Below are positions 27,146-36,771 of a stretch of DNA of 64,000 bases, piece by piece. This DNA is from Neobacillus niacini (lineage in GTDB: Bacteria > Bacillota > Bacilli > Bacillales > Cytobacillaceae), in assembly GCF_030817595.1 (NCBI RefSeq), contig NZ_JAUSZN010000001.1, positions 2,612,001 through 2,676,000 on the forward strand, in the 5' to 3' direction. Positions within the stretch are counted from its first letter, which is position 1; each line of letters opens with the position of its first letter. Both the position numbers and the translations under genes were made by a program. Below the pieces are notes generated by a model, which saw only the letters and a program-made list of their open reading frames with translations, was not told the origin of the DNA and did not search any database.

Positions 27146-27148
27146 CTG

Positions 27149-27166
27149 AAGAGCCGGATGGCTCTT
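27149..27166. repeat. Right target-site duplication of IS copy 2 (ftsK terminator stem)
   Basis: Second copy of AAGAGCC-GGAT-GGCTCTT, 4 nt past the ftsK stop codon. On the minus strand it keeps the A-run before the stem but continues into the IS end instead of a T-tract. Confidence 0.9.
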
Positions 27167-27170
27167 TTTT

Positions 27171-29513
27171 TCAATTCACTTCTTCGTTTGGTTTGGATTG
27201 TAAAACAGTTCTAGGTTTACTGCCTTCATATGCCCCTACAATACCACGAGCTTCCATTTCATCAATTAAACGTGCAGCTCTTGTATAGCCAATTCGAAAA
27301 CGGCGTTGCAGCATTGACACTGAAGCAGTTTGCATTTCAATAACTAAATCAACAGCGTCGGCATATAAATCATCGTCTACTTCGCCAACTGCCTCTGGTG
27401 TATCATCTGGTATCATCTCTTCTTGATATTGAGCTTTTTGCTGTCCGATAACAAAATTAACGGTATCTTCCACTTCATTATCCGATAAAAATGCTCCTTG
27501 TACACGAACAGGTTTTGAAGCACCAACTGGCAGGAATAACATATCCCCTCTACCTAGGAGTTTTTCTGCCCCCCCCATATCCAAGATTGTCCTTGAATCG
27601 GTAGCACTCGAGACAGCAAAGGCAATTCTTGATGGGATATTTGCCTTAATAACCCCCGTTATGACATCAACAGATGGACGCTGGGTTGCTATTATTAAGT
27701 GAATTCCAGCAGCACGGGCCATCTGTGCCAATCTAGTAATCGAGTCCTCTACGTCTGAAGAAGCTACCATCATTAGGTCAGCTAGCTCGTCCACAATTAC
27801 CACGATATATGGCAAAAGTGGCTGCTTGTCATTTTCTTCGATATTGTGCCTCTTAACATGGTCATTATAGCCTTCAATATTACGTGTTCCTGTATGGGAG
27901 AAAAGGTCATATCGTCTCTCCATTTCACTTACAACCTTTTTCAAAGCCTGCGATGCTTTTTTAGGTTCTGTTACCACAGGTGCTAATAAATGTGGTACAC
28001 CATTATAGACATTTAACTCAACCATCTTTGGGTCAATCATCATTAATTTTACTTCATGAGGCTTAGCTCTCATTAAAATGCTTGTAATAATACCATTAAT
28101 ACAAACACTCTTCCCGCTTCCGGTTGAACCGGCCACGAGCAAATGGGGCATTTTATTTAATTCAGCAAGTACTGCTTCCCCAGTGATATCTCTTCCAAGA
28201 CCAATCAGTAGTTTTGACTCCGGTTTATTATTTTGGGTTGCTTCTAATACCTCTCTTAGGGACACCATTGCCACCTCAGAATTCGGAACTTCTATCCCAA
28301 TGGCCGACTTCCCGGGAATAGGAGCTTCTATACGGATATCTTTAGCAGCAAGTGCTAAGGCGAGGTCATCACTTAAACTAACAATTTTACTAACCTTAAC
28401 GCCTACATCAGGGTGCACTTCATATTTTGTAACAGCTGGTCCTAGATGGACCTGGGTTACTCGCGCTTTTACCCCAAAGCTCTGAAAAGTTCGTTCCAGT
28501 TTAGCTGCATTTGCATGTATTAATTCATATTCCCCGCTCTGGTCTGTCTTCTTCGGAAGTTTAAGGAGTCTTAAAGGTGGTAATTCATAGGCTACATTCT
28601 CAACTTCCGTGAAGGTAATGGGAGGAGTGGAATCTTCTTCTATTATCTGGTCATTCCCTTTGTTTTTGGGATCCTCTTTTCTTCGTTTAGGTTTTTGTGT
28701 TTCCTCGTCTGAATAAGCACGATCAGCAAAACTTGAGATCAGGGGCTCAGGTGTGACCACTTCATCCTGCGTGTGTTGCAGCGGAGTGATGATTTCAGGC
28801 TGTTCAGAAGCCGCACGGTTTTCCCGTTCACGCTGCTGTTGTATCCTTCTTTCTTCGCGTTTTTCTTGTTTTTTCTGCTTCCATTCTTCCATATCTAAGT
28901 GAAAGGCACTCCATTGTCCCTTTGAAAATTCAATTAGAGTAATACCTATTTTTGCAACAAACTCACCGAATGATTTTCCTGTAAGTAAAATAAATCCAAT
29001 TAATATAAAGATAAAAGCAATAATCTTGGTACCAGTTTCAGCAAAAAGATAATGAAACATAGCAAAAAGAATAGCACCTATCATTCCTCCGCCAAGGTCA
29101 ATTGTACTCGTTTCTCCTTTGACTTCCATCATGAAAATTTCCCACGTGTTACTTATGACACTTGGGTTTTTAAAGTTCCCATCGTTTGTCAGTAAATGAA
29201 AAAGCGTAACATGGCTTAAAAGGAGAATGGATGAAACAATTAAATATATACCAACTAATTTAATTTGAAAGATAAAGGGTATCGTTCGTTTCCACATCAG
29301 ATATACACTGAGGATCACGAGACCAATCAGGCTGAGCATATACCATTCACCCATCCAAAAACGGAAAAATAGTACTGCTGCCTCACCAACAGCTCCCAAT
29401 TTTGCTATTGATATAATAGCCAGTGCCAATAAGACAAGCGCGGAAAGTTCAAATTGAACGGTTTGTTTTAAATGATTATCTCTCTTTTTTGATCTTCTTT
29501 TTTTCTTAGCCAT
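27171..29513 (-). CDS. spoIIIE: DNA translocase FtsK/SpoIIIE
   Basis: A 780-residue septal DNA pump. It has four N-terminal transmembrane segments (about residues 20-180), a charged linker (about 200-310), then the alpha/beta motor with Walker [11 protein letters not shown] near 463 and Walker [12 protein letters not shown]. It ends in a gamma winged-helix domain (about 710-770). The length is close to B. subtilis SpoIIIE (787). It moves the forespore chromosome during sporulation. The ribosome binding site is AGGTGA. It is downstream of ylzJ-tepA. Its terminator was split by IS copy 2, but the coding sequence is intact. Confidence 0.96.
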   Translation of the reverse strand: MAKKKRRSKKRDNHLKQTVQFELSALVLLALAIISIAKLGAVGEAAVLFFRFWMGEWYMLSLIGLVILSVYLMWKRTIPFIFQIKLVGIYLIVSSILLLSHVTLFHLLTNDGNFKNPSVISNTWEIFMMEVKGETSTIDLGGGMIGAILFAMFHYLFAETGTKIIAFIFILIGFILLTGKSFGEFVAKIGITLIEFSKGQWSAFHLDMEEWKQKKQEKREERRIQQQRERENRAASEQPEIITPLQHTQDEVVTPEPLISSFADRAYSDEETQKPKRRKEDPKNKGNDQIIEEDSTPPITFTEVENVAYELPPLRLLKLPKKTDQSGEYELIHANAAKLERTFQSFGVKARVTQVHLGPAVTKYEVHPDVGVKVSKIVSLSDDLALALAAKDIRIEAPIPGKSAIGIEVPNSEVAMVSLREVLEATQNNKPESKLLIGLGRDITGEAVLAELNKMPHLLVAGSTGSGKSVCINGIITSILMRAKPHEVKLMMIDPKMVELNVYNGVPHLLAPVVTEPKKASQALKKVVSEMERRYDLFSHTGTRNIEGYNDHVKRHNIEENDKQPLLPYIVVIVDELADLMMVASSDVEDSITRLAQMARAAGIHLIIATQRPSVDVITGVIKANIPSRIAFAVSSATDSRTILDMGGAEKLLGRGDMLFLPVGASKPVRVQGAFLSDNEVEDTVNFVIGQQKAQYQEEMIPDDTPEAVGEVDDDLYADAVDLVIEMQTASVSMLQRRFRIGYTRAARLIDEMEARGIVGAYEGSKPRTVLQSKPNEEVN

Positions 29514-29610
29514 CTAATCACCTGTCTATATAAGTGTAATACTATCATTATCATCCTATCGCATTATCAAACACAGGTATAAATACAATAGGAATATAAT
29601 TAACCCCAAA

Positions 29611-29637
29611 AGAAGAAAGCAGCCGGAATGGCTGCTT
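29611..29637 (-). terminator. Intrinsic terminator after ylzJ
   Basis: Minus strand: AAGCAGCC/GGCTGCTT stem with an ATTCC loop, then TCTTCTTTTGG. It separates tepA-ylzJ from ftsK. Confidence 0.8.
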
Positions 29638-29671
29638 AAGCTTCTTATCCTAATTATACCATAATACCCTG

Positions 29672-29908
29672 CTAGTTTGCGGACAATCCTTCAATGCTAG
29701 CACAAGAAATTTTAGCACCAGGACATATACGCTCGTCTAAATAATGCTGCGGGTCACTGCTTAATACGCGAACAACCTGTACATTTTGTGAGTCCGTTTG
29801 TTCAACAATTAATGATATACCTTGATAGGTTACAGTTTGTTGTTTAGTAAATGATTCCGTTTCAGGAGGATATATAAATTCCTGCGGCATCGTGGTATAA
29901 AGAATCAT
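29672..29908 (-). CDS. ylzJ: YlzJ-like protein
   Basis: A 78-residue protein of the small YlzJ family, found next to tepA in Bacillaceae. Function is unknown. It starts [15 protein letters not shown] and overlaps the tepA stop by four nucleotides (ATGA), so translation is coupled. It has no signal peptide or membrane segment. Confidence 0.85.
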   Translation of the reverse strand: MILYTTMPQEFIYPPETESFTKQQTVTYQGISLIVEQTDSQNVQVVRVLSSDPQHYLDERICPGAKISCASIEGLSAN

Positions 29909-30660
29909 TGAACCAGCCCCTCTGAAGACGCTTTACTTTGATCTATTAATTCGTTTAGCTTTCTCATCGCTTGACCTAATCCGCCAACCTCATCAATTAA
30001 TCCATATTCGACTGCATCTGGACCAACGACATTTGTACCTATGTCGCGAGTCAGATTACCCTTAGCAAACATTAAGTCTTTAAATTTCTCCTCGGTGATA
30101 TTCGAGTGCTTGGTTACAAAATTAACCACTCTATCCTGCATCTTATCTAAATATTCAAATGTTGCGGGAACTCCAATTACAAGGCCCGTTAATCGGATAG
30201 GATGAATGGTCATCGTTGCTGTTTCAGCAATAAAACTGTGATCACACGAGACGGCTATTGGCACTCCAATGGAATGCCCTCCTCCTAAGACAATCGAAAC
30301 AGTTGGTTTTGAGAGTGTAGCCAGCATTTCAGAAATGGCAAGCCCTGCTTCTACATCTCCTCCTACTGTATTTAATATAATAAGTACTCCTTCTATTTTA
30401 GGATTTTGTTCAATCGCTACTAATTGAGGAATCAAGTGTTCATATTTTGTAGTTTTATTTTGTGGAGGCAGTGCTAAATGACCCTCAATTTGTCCGATAA
30501 TCGTTAAGCAATGAATTCTTGAATCGGAAGATAGCTGTGGTACATTCGTTTGCCCAAGCTGTTGAATTTTTTCCATTAAAGAAGAAGGCTTATCCTCTTT
30601 TTGAGGTTCCTGCCCTTCTTGATTTCCCGATTCGTTTTGTTGTAAATCCCTTGTCATCAT
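29905..30660 (-). CDS. tepA: TepA/YmfB, ClpP-class serine protease
   Basis: A ClpP-fold protease of about 251 residues, described in B. subtilis as translocation-enhancing protein TepA and linked to degradation of SASP-type spore proteins. Visible motifs are [17 protein letters not shown], the GGGHSIG segment with the probable nucleophilic Ser, and conserved TMTIHP. An upstream ATG in frame at 30676-30678 is rejected because GAAGGGAG sits at the right distance for the ATG-ATG pair at 30655-30660. It overlaps ylzJ at its 3' end. Confidence 0.9.
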   Translation of the reverse strand: MMTRDLQQNESGNQEGQEPQKEDKPSSLMEKIQQLGQTNVPQLSSDSRIHCLTIIGQIEGHLALPPQNKTTKYEHLIPQLVAIEQNPKIEGVLIILNTVGGDVEAGLAISEMLATLSKPTVSIVLGGGHSIGVPIAVSCDHSFIAETATMTIHPIRLTGLVIGVPATFEYLDKMQDRVVNFVTKHSNITEEKFKDLMFAKGNLTRDIGTNVVGPDAVEYGLIDEVGGLGQAMRKLNELIDQSKASSEGLVQ

Positions 30661-30779
30661 AAGTCTCCCTTCACGCATGATAACGTTAGTATTAACCTAT
30701 GAAACAATTTCATTCTTAGATATCAAGAATCATTTCAACTTGTCAGTTGATTGGAACGAAGACCAACTGTTTGCCAATA

Positions 30780-30807
30780 AAGAAAAGCATTGGTTTTTTC
30801 CAATGCC
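30780..30807 (-). terminator. Intrinsic terminator after rnjB
   Basis: Minus strand: 7-bp stem GCATTGG/CCAATGC with a 6-nt A-rich loop, then TTTTCTTT. Confidence 0.8.
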
Positions 30808-30817
30808 TCCCTTCTAA

Positions 30818-32485
30818 TTAAACTTCCATAATAATAGGAAGAATCATCGGTCTTCTTTTGGTTTTTTCAAATAAGTATCGGTTTAATCCATCTCTTATGT
30901 CCTGCTTCGCACTTGACCATTCAAAAGACTCCTTTGAGATGTTCTTTTGGACAATGTCTCGAACTAATTTAGTTGATTCATCCATTAACTTTTCCGATTC
31001 GCGAACATAGACAAAACCACGAGAGATAATTTCAGGTCCAGCAGCGATTTTCTTATCCTGTCGTGTTAATGTGACAACCACAATTAATATACCATCTTGA
31101 GATAGTAGTCTTCGGTCTCGTAATACGATATTTCCAACATCACCAACACCAATACCGTCAATTAATACATTTCCGGATTGTACCTTACCACCTATAGTCA
31201 GCTTTCCATCCTTATATTCTACGATATCGCCACGGTCGGGAATAATAATATTTTCATCTATAATTCCACAATCAAGAGCTAGTTTCCTATGCGCTTTTAA
31301 CATTCTATATTCCCCATGTACAGGGATAAAAAACTTTGGTTTCATAAGATTTATCATAAATTTTAGTTCTTCTTGGCTGCCGTGACTGGAGACATGGATG
31401 GTCCTTTTTCCTGAGATAACATTGGCTCCTGCTCTAAAAAGCATATCCACTGTTCTAGATATTAATAATTCACTGCCTCTAAGTGGGGAAGCAGCAATTA
31501 ATACGGTATCTCCTGGCTGAATATTAACATGTTTTGCAGATTGTTTAGCCATTTTTTGGAGCGCCTCAATTGGCTCTCCTTGACTGCCTGTCATCAAAAC
31601 AACAATTTCTCTATCTTCGTAGTTGTTTATTTCATTCACCGAGATAATAAGATCTTCTTCTACTTCCAAGTAACCTAAATCTAGTGCAATATGATAAATT
31701 CTTTCAAGACTTTTTCCCACAACGGCTACTTTACGACCATTATCCCTTGCAGCATCAAAAATATGCTGAATTCTGTTTATGTCTGACGCAAAGCAAGCCG
31801 CAATAATTCTCCCTCGAGTATTATAGAATGCTGAAGATAATTCTCGTTCGACGATGGCTTCAGATGTAGTGTATCCCGGCTTCTCTGCATTTGTACTGTC
31901 CGAGAGTAAACATAATACACCCTTTTCTCCAATAGCTGCCATCTTTCCAATATCAGGTTTATAAAGCTTTGTCGCTGCCTGATCAAATTTGAAATCACCG
32001 GTATAAACAATACTGCCCTCTGATGTTTGGATACAAACACCAACAGAGTCCGGAATACTGTGATTGGTTCGAAAGAAACTTACCGCCACGGAATCCATAT
32101 TGATAACAGAATCCGATGTTATTTCAATAAAATTAGTTTTCCCGCTATATTCCTGCTCTTTTAGCTTCGCGTTTGCAAGAGCTAAAGTAAGTTTAGTTCC
32201 ATAAACAGGTACGTCCAGCTGGCGGAGAAGATAGGAAAGAGCACCAATATGATCTTCATGACCGTGTGTTAAGAAAACAGCCTTAACCCTTTCTTTGTTT
32301 TCCGTTAAATAAGTGATGTCTGGAATAACGATATCAATGCCAAGCATTTCATCCTCGGGGAACATTAGCCCGGCATCAATAATAAAGATGTCCTTGTCCA
32401 CTTCAACAAGATACATATTTTTCCCGATTTCTCCGATACCACCAAGCGTAATAATCTTAATGGAACTATTTTTTCTATTTATCAA
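30818..32485 (-). CDS. rnjB: Ribonuclease J2
   Basis: A metallo-beta-lactamase/beta-CASP ribonuclease, the J2 partner of RNase J1, involved in mRNA and rRNA processing. I chose a TTG start (32483-32485) with AGGAGG 9 nt upstream. The product is 555 residues, the length of B. subtilis RNase J2, and begins INRKNSSIKIITLGGIGEIG after the initiator. The upstream ATG of the open frame lies inside the predicted leader and has no ribosome binding site. The metal motif HGHEDH (about residue 77) is intact. It follows dapA and has its own sigma-A promoter. Confidence 0.93.
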   Translation of the reverse strand: MINRKNSSIKIITLGGIGEIGKNMYLVEVDKDIFIIDAGLMFPEDEMLGIDIVIPDITYLTENKERVKAVFLTHGHEDHIGALSYLLRQLDVPVYGTKLTLALANAKLKEQEYSGKTNFIEITSDSVINMDSVAVSFFRTNHSIPDSVGVCIQTSEGSIVYTGDFKFDQAATKLYKPDIGKMAAIGEKGVLCLLSDSTNAEKPGYTTSEAIVERELSSAFYNTRGRIIAACFASDINRIQHIFDAARDNGRKVAVVGKSLERIYHIALDLGYLEVEEDLIISVNEINNYEDREIVVLMTGSQGEPIEALQKMAKQSAKHVNIQPGDTVLIAASPLRGSELLISRTVDMLFRAGANVISGKRTIHVSSHGSQEELKFMINLMKPKFFIPVHGEYRMLKAHRKLALDCGIIDENIIIPDRGDIVEYKDGKLTIGGKVQSGNVLIDGIGVGDVGNIVLRDRRLLSQDGILIVVVTLTRQDKKIAAGPEIISRGFVYVRESEKLMDESTKLVRDIVQKNISKESFEWSSAKQDIRDGLNRYLFEKTKRRPMILPIIMEV

Positions 32486-32581
32486 TTTCCGTTTCCTCCT
32501 ATGTTGATTGTCTAGCTCAAGCACTCTTTCACTAGAGGTCTTCGACATTTCAAAATTGCCCGATCGAAATCAGTTATGATT

Positions 32582-32611
32582 ATTATACTTGATAGTTGAA
32601 AACCTTTACAA
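32582..32611 (-). promoter_or_regulatory. Sigma-A promoter of rnjB
   Basis: Minus strand: -35 TTGTAA (32606-32611), 18-bp spacer, consensus -10 TATAAT (32582-32587). It gives a leader of about 90 nt. Confidence 0.6.
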
Positions 32612-32675
32612 CCAAATTTAGTTGTTTTTACTATCTATGGTTATTTAGTTGGACGTTTTGCACATTTACTCGTAT

Positions 32676-32716
32676 AAAATTATAAATGCCAATCGAAAAA
32701 AATTCGATTGGCATTT
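32676..32716 (-). terminator. Intrinsic terminator after dapA
   Basis: Minus strand: 13-bp perfect stem AAATGCCAATCGA/TCGATTGGCATTT, then ATAATTTTAT. It ends the spoVF-asd-dap unit before rnjB. Confidence 0.8.
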
Positions 32717-32722
32717 ATATTA

Positions 32723-33589
32723 TTATAACAATAATTTACTTAAGGCAGCTCGTTCTTGTTCCGTTAATGGTACAAGAGGCAGCCTTACTGATCCAACATC
32801 AAGCCCTTTAATTTGAAGTGCTGTTTTAACTGGTGCAGGGCTGGGAGCAGCAAAAAGTCCCTGCATAATTGGGAGAAGCGTTTGGTGTAGTTTTGCCGCT
32901 TTTTCATGTTCCCCATTTAAGAACGACTTCACCATTTCTTGCATTTCTTTCCCAATCACATGTGAGGCTACGGAAACAACTCCTGCCCCGCCAATGGAAA
33001 GAATCGGGATGGCTATAGCATCATCGCCACTATACAAATCGAAGTCACGATCCGTATTTGCAATAATATTTGTCATCGCATTTAAATCGCCGCTTGCCTC
33101 CTTAACAGCTACAATATTCGGTATTTTTGACAGCCTTATAATCGTTTCAGGATGTATATTCACGGATGCCCTTGATGGTATATTATAAACCATTACTGGC
33201 AAAGTAGTGGCTTCGGCAATCGTTTTAAAGTGCTGGTACAATCCCTCTTGATTCGGTTTATTATAGTAAGGTGCTACTAACATGATACCGTCAACGCCAA
33301 GCTGCTCTGCTCTTCTCGTCAGTTCCACTGAAGAGTAGGTATTATTACTGCCTGTGCCTGCAATTACAGGTATTCTTTTTGCAACTACCTTTACAACATG
33401 ATCAAATAATGCCAGCTTTTCTTCCTTCGACAAGGTTGGAGATTCACCCGTTGTTCCTGCAACCACAAGAGATTCTGTCCCATTATCTATTAGATAATTT
33501 ACCAATTGGGTGGTTTTAGAAAAATCGATATGACCTTTTTTATCAAAAGGTGTGACCATGGCTGTCGAAACTCGACCAAAATGAACCAT
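32723..33589 (-). CDS. dapA: 4-hydroxy-tetrahydrodipicolinate synthase
   Basis: A 288-residue TIM-barrel aldolase that condenses pyruvate with aspartate semialdehyde, the committed step to lysine, diaminopimelate and spore dipicolinate. The Schiff-base lysine is in NIVAVKEASGDL (about residue 160), with the catalytic Tyr in VYNIPSR and the GTTGES motif near residue 45. It is the last of the asd-dapG-dapA series. The ribosome binding site is AAAGGAG. Confidence 0.97.
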   Translation of the reverse strand: MVHFGRVSTAMVTPFDKKGHIDFSKTTQLVNYLIDNGTESLVVAGTTGESPTLSKEEKLALFDHVVKVVAKRIPVIAGTGSNNTYSSVELTRRAEQLGVDGIMLVAPYYNKPNQEGLYQHFKTIAEATTLPVMVYNIPSRASVNIHPETIIRLSKIPNIVAVKEASGDLNAMTNIIANTDRDFDLYSGDDAIAIPILSIGGAGVVSVASHVIGKEMQEMVKSFLNGEHEKAAKLHQTLLPIMQGLFAAPSPAPVKTALQIKGLDVGSVRLPLVPLTEQERAALSKLLL

Positions 33590-33652
33590 TTTACTACTCC
33601 TTTCAATTACGAAAATCCCGTTGCAACAAAGGCATAGACTGCCTTTTGTCGT

Positions 33653-34897
33653 CTAAATATCCGTAAGCTTTATATCCAGGGTTTCCTCTTCCAGATGAAA
33701 GGCGTCATGTAATGCATTAACTGATTTAGCCAAGTCGTCTTGTTTCACTAGTACCCAAATCGTAGTGTGACTATCAGCGGATTGTAAAATGCGAATTCCG
33801 TTCTCAGAAAGAGCTGTAACGATTCTTGAAGTAACACCCGGAACACCGGCAATACCGGCTCCAACGACAGAAACCTTTGCACAATGACGTTCTATAACAG
33901 GGTCATGTCCTATTTCCTTTAAGACCCTAATTGCCCTGTCCGTCATTTCCTCCGTAACTGTATAAACAACAGCATTTGGTGAAATGTTTATGAAATCTAC
34001 ACTAATTTGTTCATTTGCCATTGCTTTAAAAACTTCGGCTTGTAAGTAGTACTGATCTTTTTTAGCAAATACTTTGAATTGAGTCACATTTGAAACATGT
34101 GCTATTCCCGTAACAGTTCTCTCTTTAATATCACTGCCTCGAGACTCTTTTGAGATGGATGTCACCAATGTTCCTAAATCATCGGAATAGGTAGAGCGGA
34201 TTCGGATTGGAACTTTTGCCTGCATGGCTATTTCTACAGCTCTTGGGTGAATAACCTTCGCACCCTGATAGGCCATGTTACAAACTTCTGTATAGGTGAC
34301 AACAGAAAGTCGCCTAGCGTTATCAGCTATCCTTGGGTCTGCGGTCATGATTCCTTCCACGTCAGTAAATATATCAATCCATTCTGCATTAAGAGCCGCT
34401 CCTAATGCTGCTGCAGATGTATCACTGCCACCTCGTCCAATTGTTGTAACGTCACCGTTCTTTGCAGCACCTTGAAAACCAGCAACCACAACCACATCAT
34501 GGTCTTCTAAATCGCGCAGCAGTCGATCACATTTCATTTCAACGATCTTTGCCTGTGAATGATCGCTGTTTGTTCGAAATCCTGCTTGAGCCCCGGTCAA
34601 AGCAATCGCATTTATGCCATTTTCTTGCAGCATATTGGCAAAAACAATGCTAGAAATAATTTCACCACATGATACTAAAAGATCTTGTTCACGTTTACTG
34701 ACCTTGCTTTCATTACTCCCAATTAAAGAGAGAAGTGTATCTGTTGCATAGGGATCACCCTTTCTTCCCATTGCAGATACTACAACTACTACCTTATATC
34801 CTTCGGCTAATGCATTATTGATATGTCTCTTTGCATGTTGCCTGCTTTCTTCATCCTTCACAGATGTTCCGCCAAATTTTTGTACTATGATTTTCAT
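33653..34897 (-). CDS. dapG: Aspartokinase I (diaminopimelate-type)
   Basis: A 414-residue aspartate kinase with the N-terminal KFGGTSV motif (residues 7-13), a kinase domain to about 240 and two C-terminal ACT domains (about 270-405) that sense the end product. By position it corresponds to DapG, the diaminopimelate-responsive isozyme that serves cell-wall and spore synthesis. It lies 33 nt after asd. Confidence 0.94.
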   Translation of the reverse strand: MKIIVQKFGGTSVKDEESRQHAKRHINNALAEGYKVVVVVSAMGRKGDPYATDTLLSLIGSNESKVSKREQDLLVSCGEIISSIVFANMLQENGINAIALTGAQAGFRTNSDHSQAKIVEMKCDRLLRDLEDHDVVVVAGFQGAAKNGDVTTIGRGGSDTSAAALGAALNAEWIDIFTDVEGIMTADPRIADNARRLSVVTYTEVCNMAYQGAKVIHPRAVEIAMQAKVPIRIRSTYSDDLGTLVTSISKESRGSDIKERTVTGIAHVSNVTQFKVFAKKDQYYLQAEVFKAMANEQISVDFINISPNAVVYTVTEEMTDRAIRVLKEIGHDPVIERHCAKVSVVGAGIAGVPGVTSRIVTALSENGIRILQSADSHTTIWVLVKQDDLAKSVNALHDAFHLEEETLDIKLTDI

Positions 34898-34930
34898 ATA
34901 ACCTTTAAACCTGCCTTTATAATCAAGCCT

Positions 34931-35989
34931 TTATTTTTTTTCTTTGATTAAACCCAGCTTTATCAAGCTCTCAGCAATTTGAACTGAATTCCAGGCAGCA
35001 CCTTTGAGTAAATTGTCGGAAACAACCCACATATGGAAACCACGACTTTCGTTAAGGTCATTACGAATTCGACCTACAAACACATCATTACTTCCTACAC
35101 AATTCGCAGGCATAGGATATACTTGGTTCTCTGGGTCATCTTGTAGCACCACGCCTGGAGCTGTCTTTAATAACTCTTTTATTTCATTTGCAGTTATGCC
35201 ATCTTCTTCAATTTCAAAATAAACAGATTCCGAGTGACCCACTGCTACAGGTAAACGTACACAAGTCGCAGCTACATGCAGCTCTGGCAGATGCATGATT
35301 TTCTTTGTTTCATTAATCATTTTCATTTCTTCATAGGTATAGCCGTTATCTTGGAACTTATCGATTTGTGGTATCGCATTAAAGGCGATTTGATAGTGGT
35401 TCTTGTCACCTTTTACAGGTAAAATCTTTGGCTCTACTGTTTCACCATTGATAATAGCTTTTGTTTGATTCTGTAATTCTTCAATTGCCACAGCTCCTGC
35501 ACCAGAAACTGCCTGATACGTTGAAACAATAATTTTCTTAAGTCCAAATTTTTGCCTAATTGGTTCTAACGCTACTACCATTTGAATAGTAGAACAATTT
35601 GGGTTAGCAATAATACCATTATGTTGGTGTAAATCTTGTTCATTTACCTCAGGCACAACTAACGGAATATCTTGATCCATTCTAAAGGCACTTGTGTTGT
35701 CCACTACAATAGCCCCGTGTTTTACTGCTTCAGGAGCAAGCTCTTTGGAGATATTTCCTCCAGCTGAGAACAAAGCGATATCGACACCTGCAAAGCTTTC
35801 TGGTTTAGCTTCCTGAACCGTATGCTCAACACCGTCAATCGTCACTTTTTTCCCTGCTGAACGTGCAGAGGATAATAGAGCTAGCTGTCTAATTGGGAAT
35901 TTTTCTTTCACTAACGTTTGGATCATTTGCTGACCCACCGCGCCTGTTGCACCTACTACGGCAACATGGTAACCATTACTTTGATTCAT
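34931..35989 (-). CDS. asd: Aspartate-semialdehyde dehydrogenase
   Basis: A 352-residue NADP-dependent enzyme making aspartate semialdehyde from aspartyl phosphate. It has the Rossmann motif GATGAVG (about residues 13-19) and the active-site Cys in [10 protein letters not shown] (about 131). It supplies the lysine, threonine, methionine and dipicolinate branches. It has a predicted vegetative promoter and a stem-loop at the expected mRNA 5' end, separate from the sporulation promoter of spoVFA. Confidence 0.96.
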   Translation of the reverse strand: MNQSNGYHVAVVGATGAVGQQMIQTLVKEKFPIRQLALLSSARSAGKKVTIDGVEHTVQEAKPESFAGVDIALFSAGGNISKELAPEAVKHGAIVVDNTSAFRMDQDIPLVVPEVNEQDLHQHNGIIANPNCSTIQMVVALEPIRQKFGLKKIIVSTYQAVSGAGAVAIEELQNQTKAIINGETVEPKILPVKGDKNHYQIAFNAIPQIDKFQDNGYTYEEMKMINETKKIMHLPELHVAATCVRLPVAVGHSESVYFEIEEDGITANEIKELLKTAPGVVLQDDPENQVYPMPANCVGSNDVFVGRIRNDLNESRGFHMWVVSDNLLKGAAWNSVQIAESLIKLGLIKEKK

Positions 35990-36075
35990 TTTCTAGTACC
36001 CCTTTCAATCTTTCATCTATGATTATTGGTCATTTCTGTTCATGGGAAAGAATCAGAAAAGATTATTATAAATTC

Positions 36076-36105
36076 TCATCAGTGAGATGATTGTCTCACT
36101 GATGA
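36076..36105 (-). promoter_or_regulatory. Stem-loop at the predicted 5' end of the asd mRNA
   Basis: A perfect 12-bp stem TCATCAGTGAGA/TCTCACTGATGA with a 6-nt loop. There is no T-tract, so it is not a standard terminator. It begins about 5 nt after the -10 at 36110-36115, so it would be the first structure in the transcript. Confidence 0.6.
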
Positions 36106-36109
36106 TTGA

Positions 36110-36138
36110 ATTATAAATATATTAACATATTCCTTGAA
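36110..36138 (-). promoter_or_regulatory. Predicted sigma-A promoter of asd-dapG-dapA
   Basis: Minus strand: -35 TTCAAG (36133-36138, weak), 17-bp spacer, consensus -10 TATAAT (36110-36115). It lies between spoVFB and asd. Confidence 0.5.
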
Positions 36139-36171
36139 AGAAATAACCATATTTGATGAAAGGAGTGTGAA

Positions 36172-36771
36172 TTAGTCTAAGTCCTTATATCTTTCGACTA
36201 ATACTGGTTGAATTTGACGGCCTTCTATGGCTGCTTCTACTGTTTGCATTAACATAGGCATCCTTGCTACCATAGAATTTGGCTTCTTGATTGGATCGTC
36301 TTGACCATATGGGATAAAATAGATATTTTTTGTTGCCATTAATCGCATTAAGTTAACTCCATTTAGTCCTAAAGCATCATTGGTTGAAATTCCAAGTACG
36401 ACTGGTTTTAAATTTCTTAACGTCGCTTTTGCAGCCATTAAAACTGGGCTATCATTCATCGCGTTTGCGAATTTGCTCATTGATACACCTGTCAGCGGGG
36501 CAATAACCATACAATCTAAAGGAATTTTTGGTCCCAAGGGCTCTGCTTTCACGATTGAATCTATCGCTCTGTTTCCTGTTAGATCCTCGATCCTCTGAAT
36601 CCAGTCCTCGCCTTTACCAAAACGAGTTTCGGTATTTTTCACTGTAAAGGTTACAACCGGCAAAACTTCAGCACCAGCTTGAACTAACTTTTCAATTTCC
36701 GGGAATACCGCGTCGTACGTGCAGTGGGACCCCGTTAACCCAAAGCCTATTTTTTTCCCTTTTAAACTCAT
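36172..36771 (-). CDS. spoVFB: Dipicolinate synthase subunit B
   Basis: A 199-residue flavoprotein-fold subunit of dipicolinate synthase (DpaB), which oxidises dihydrodipicolinate to dipicolinic acid in the mother cell during sporulation. It starts SLKGKKIGFGLTGSHCTYD and shows the flavoprotein-like GSHC and PLTG segments. It overlaps spoVFA by four nucleotides. It lies directly upstream of asd-dapG-dapA, which make its substrate. Confidence 0.95.
   Translation of the reverse strand: MSLKGKKIGFGLTGSHCTYDAVFPEIEKLVQAGAEVLPVVTFTVKNTETRFGKGEDWIQRIEDLTGNRAIDSIVKAEPLGPKIPLDCMVIAPLTGVSMSKFANAMNDSPVLMAAKATLRNLKPVVLGISTNDALGLNGVNLMRLMATKNIYFIPYGQDDPIKKPNSMVARMPMLMQTVEAAIEGRQIQPVLVERYKDLD

Larger units (their letters stand above)
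25470..27148 (+). mobile_element. IS1182-like insertion sequence, copy 2 (1679 bp)
   Basis: Nearly identical to copy 1, with the same CAG...CTG ends and the same orientation. It lies between ymfC and ftsK, inside the ftsK terminator. The transposase is intact, so this copy could supply transposase for both. The flanking duplications differ from those of copy 1, so each copy moved in on its own and the pair is not a transposed composite. Confidence 0.94.

Noticed and set aside
13757..27166. Composite transposon carrying ymf and nup genes
   Set aside because: The interior genes are normal syntenic core genes and each IS copy has its own matched target duplication, so the block was not moved as a unit.
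30735..30765. cagttgattggaacgaagac near tepA as another copy of the GC-rich palindrome
   Set aside because: The match covers only about 15 bp of one arm and the other arm is absent. It could be chance.
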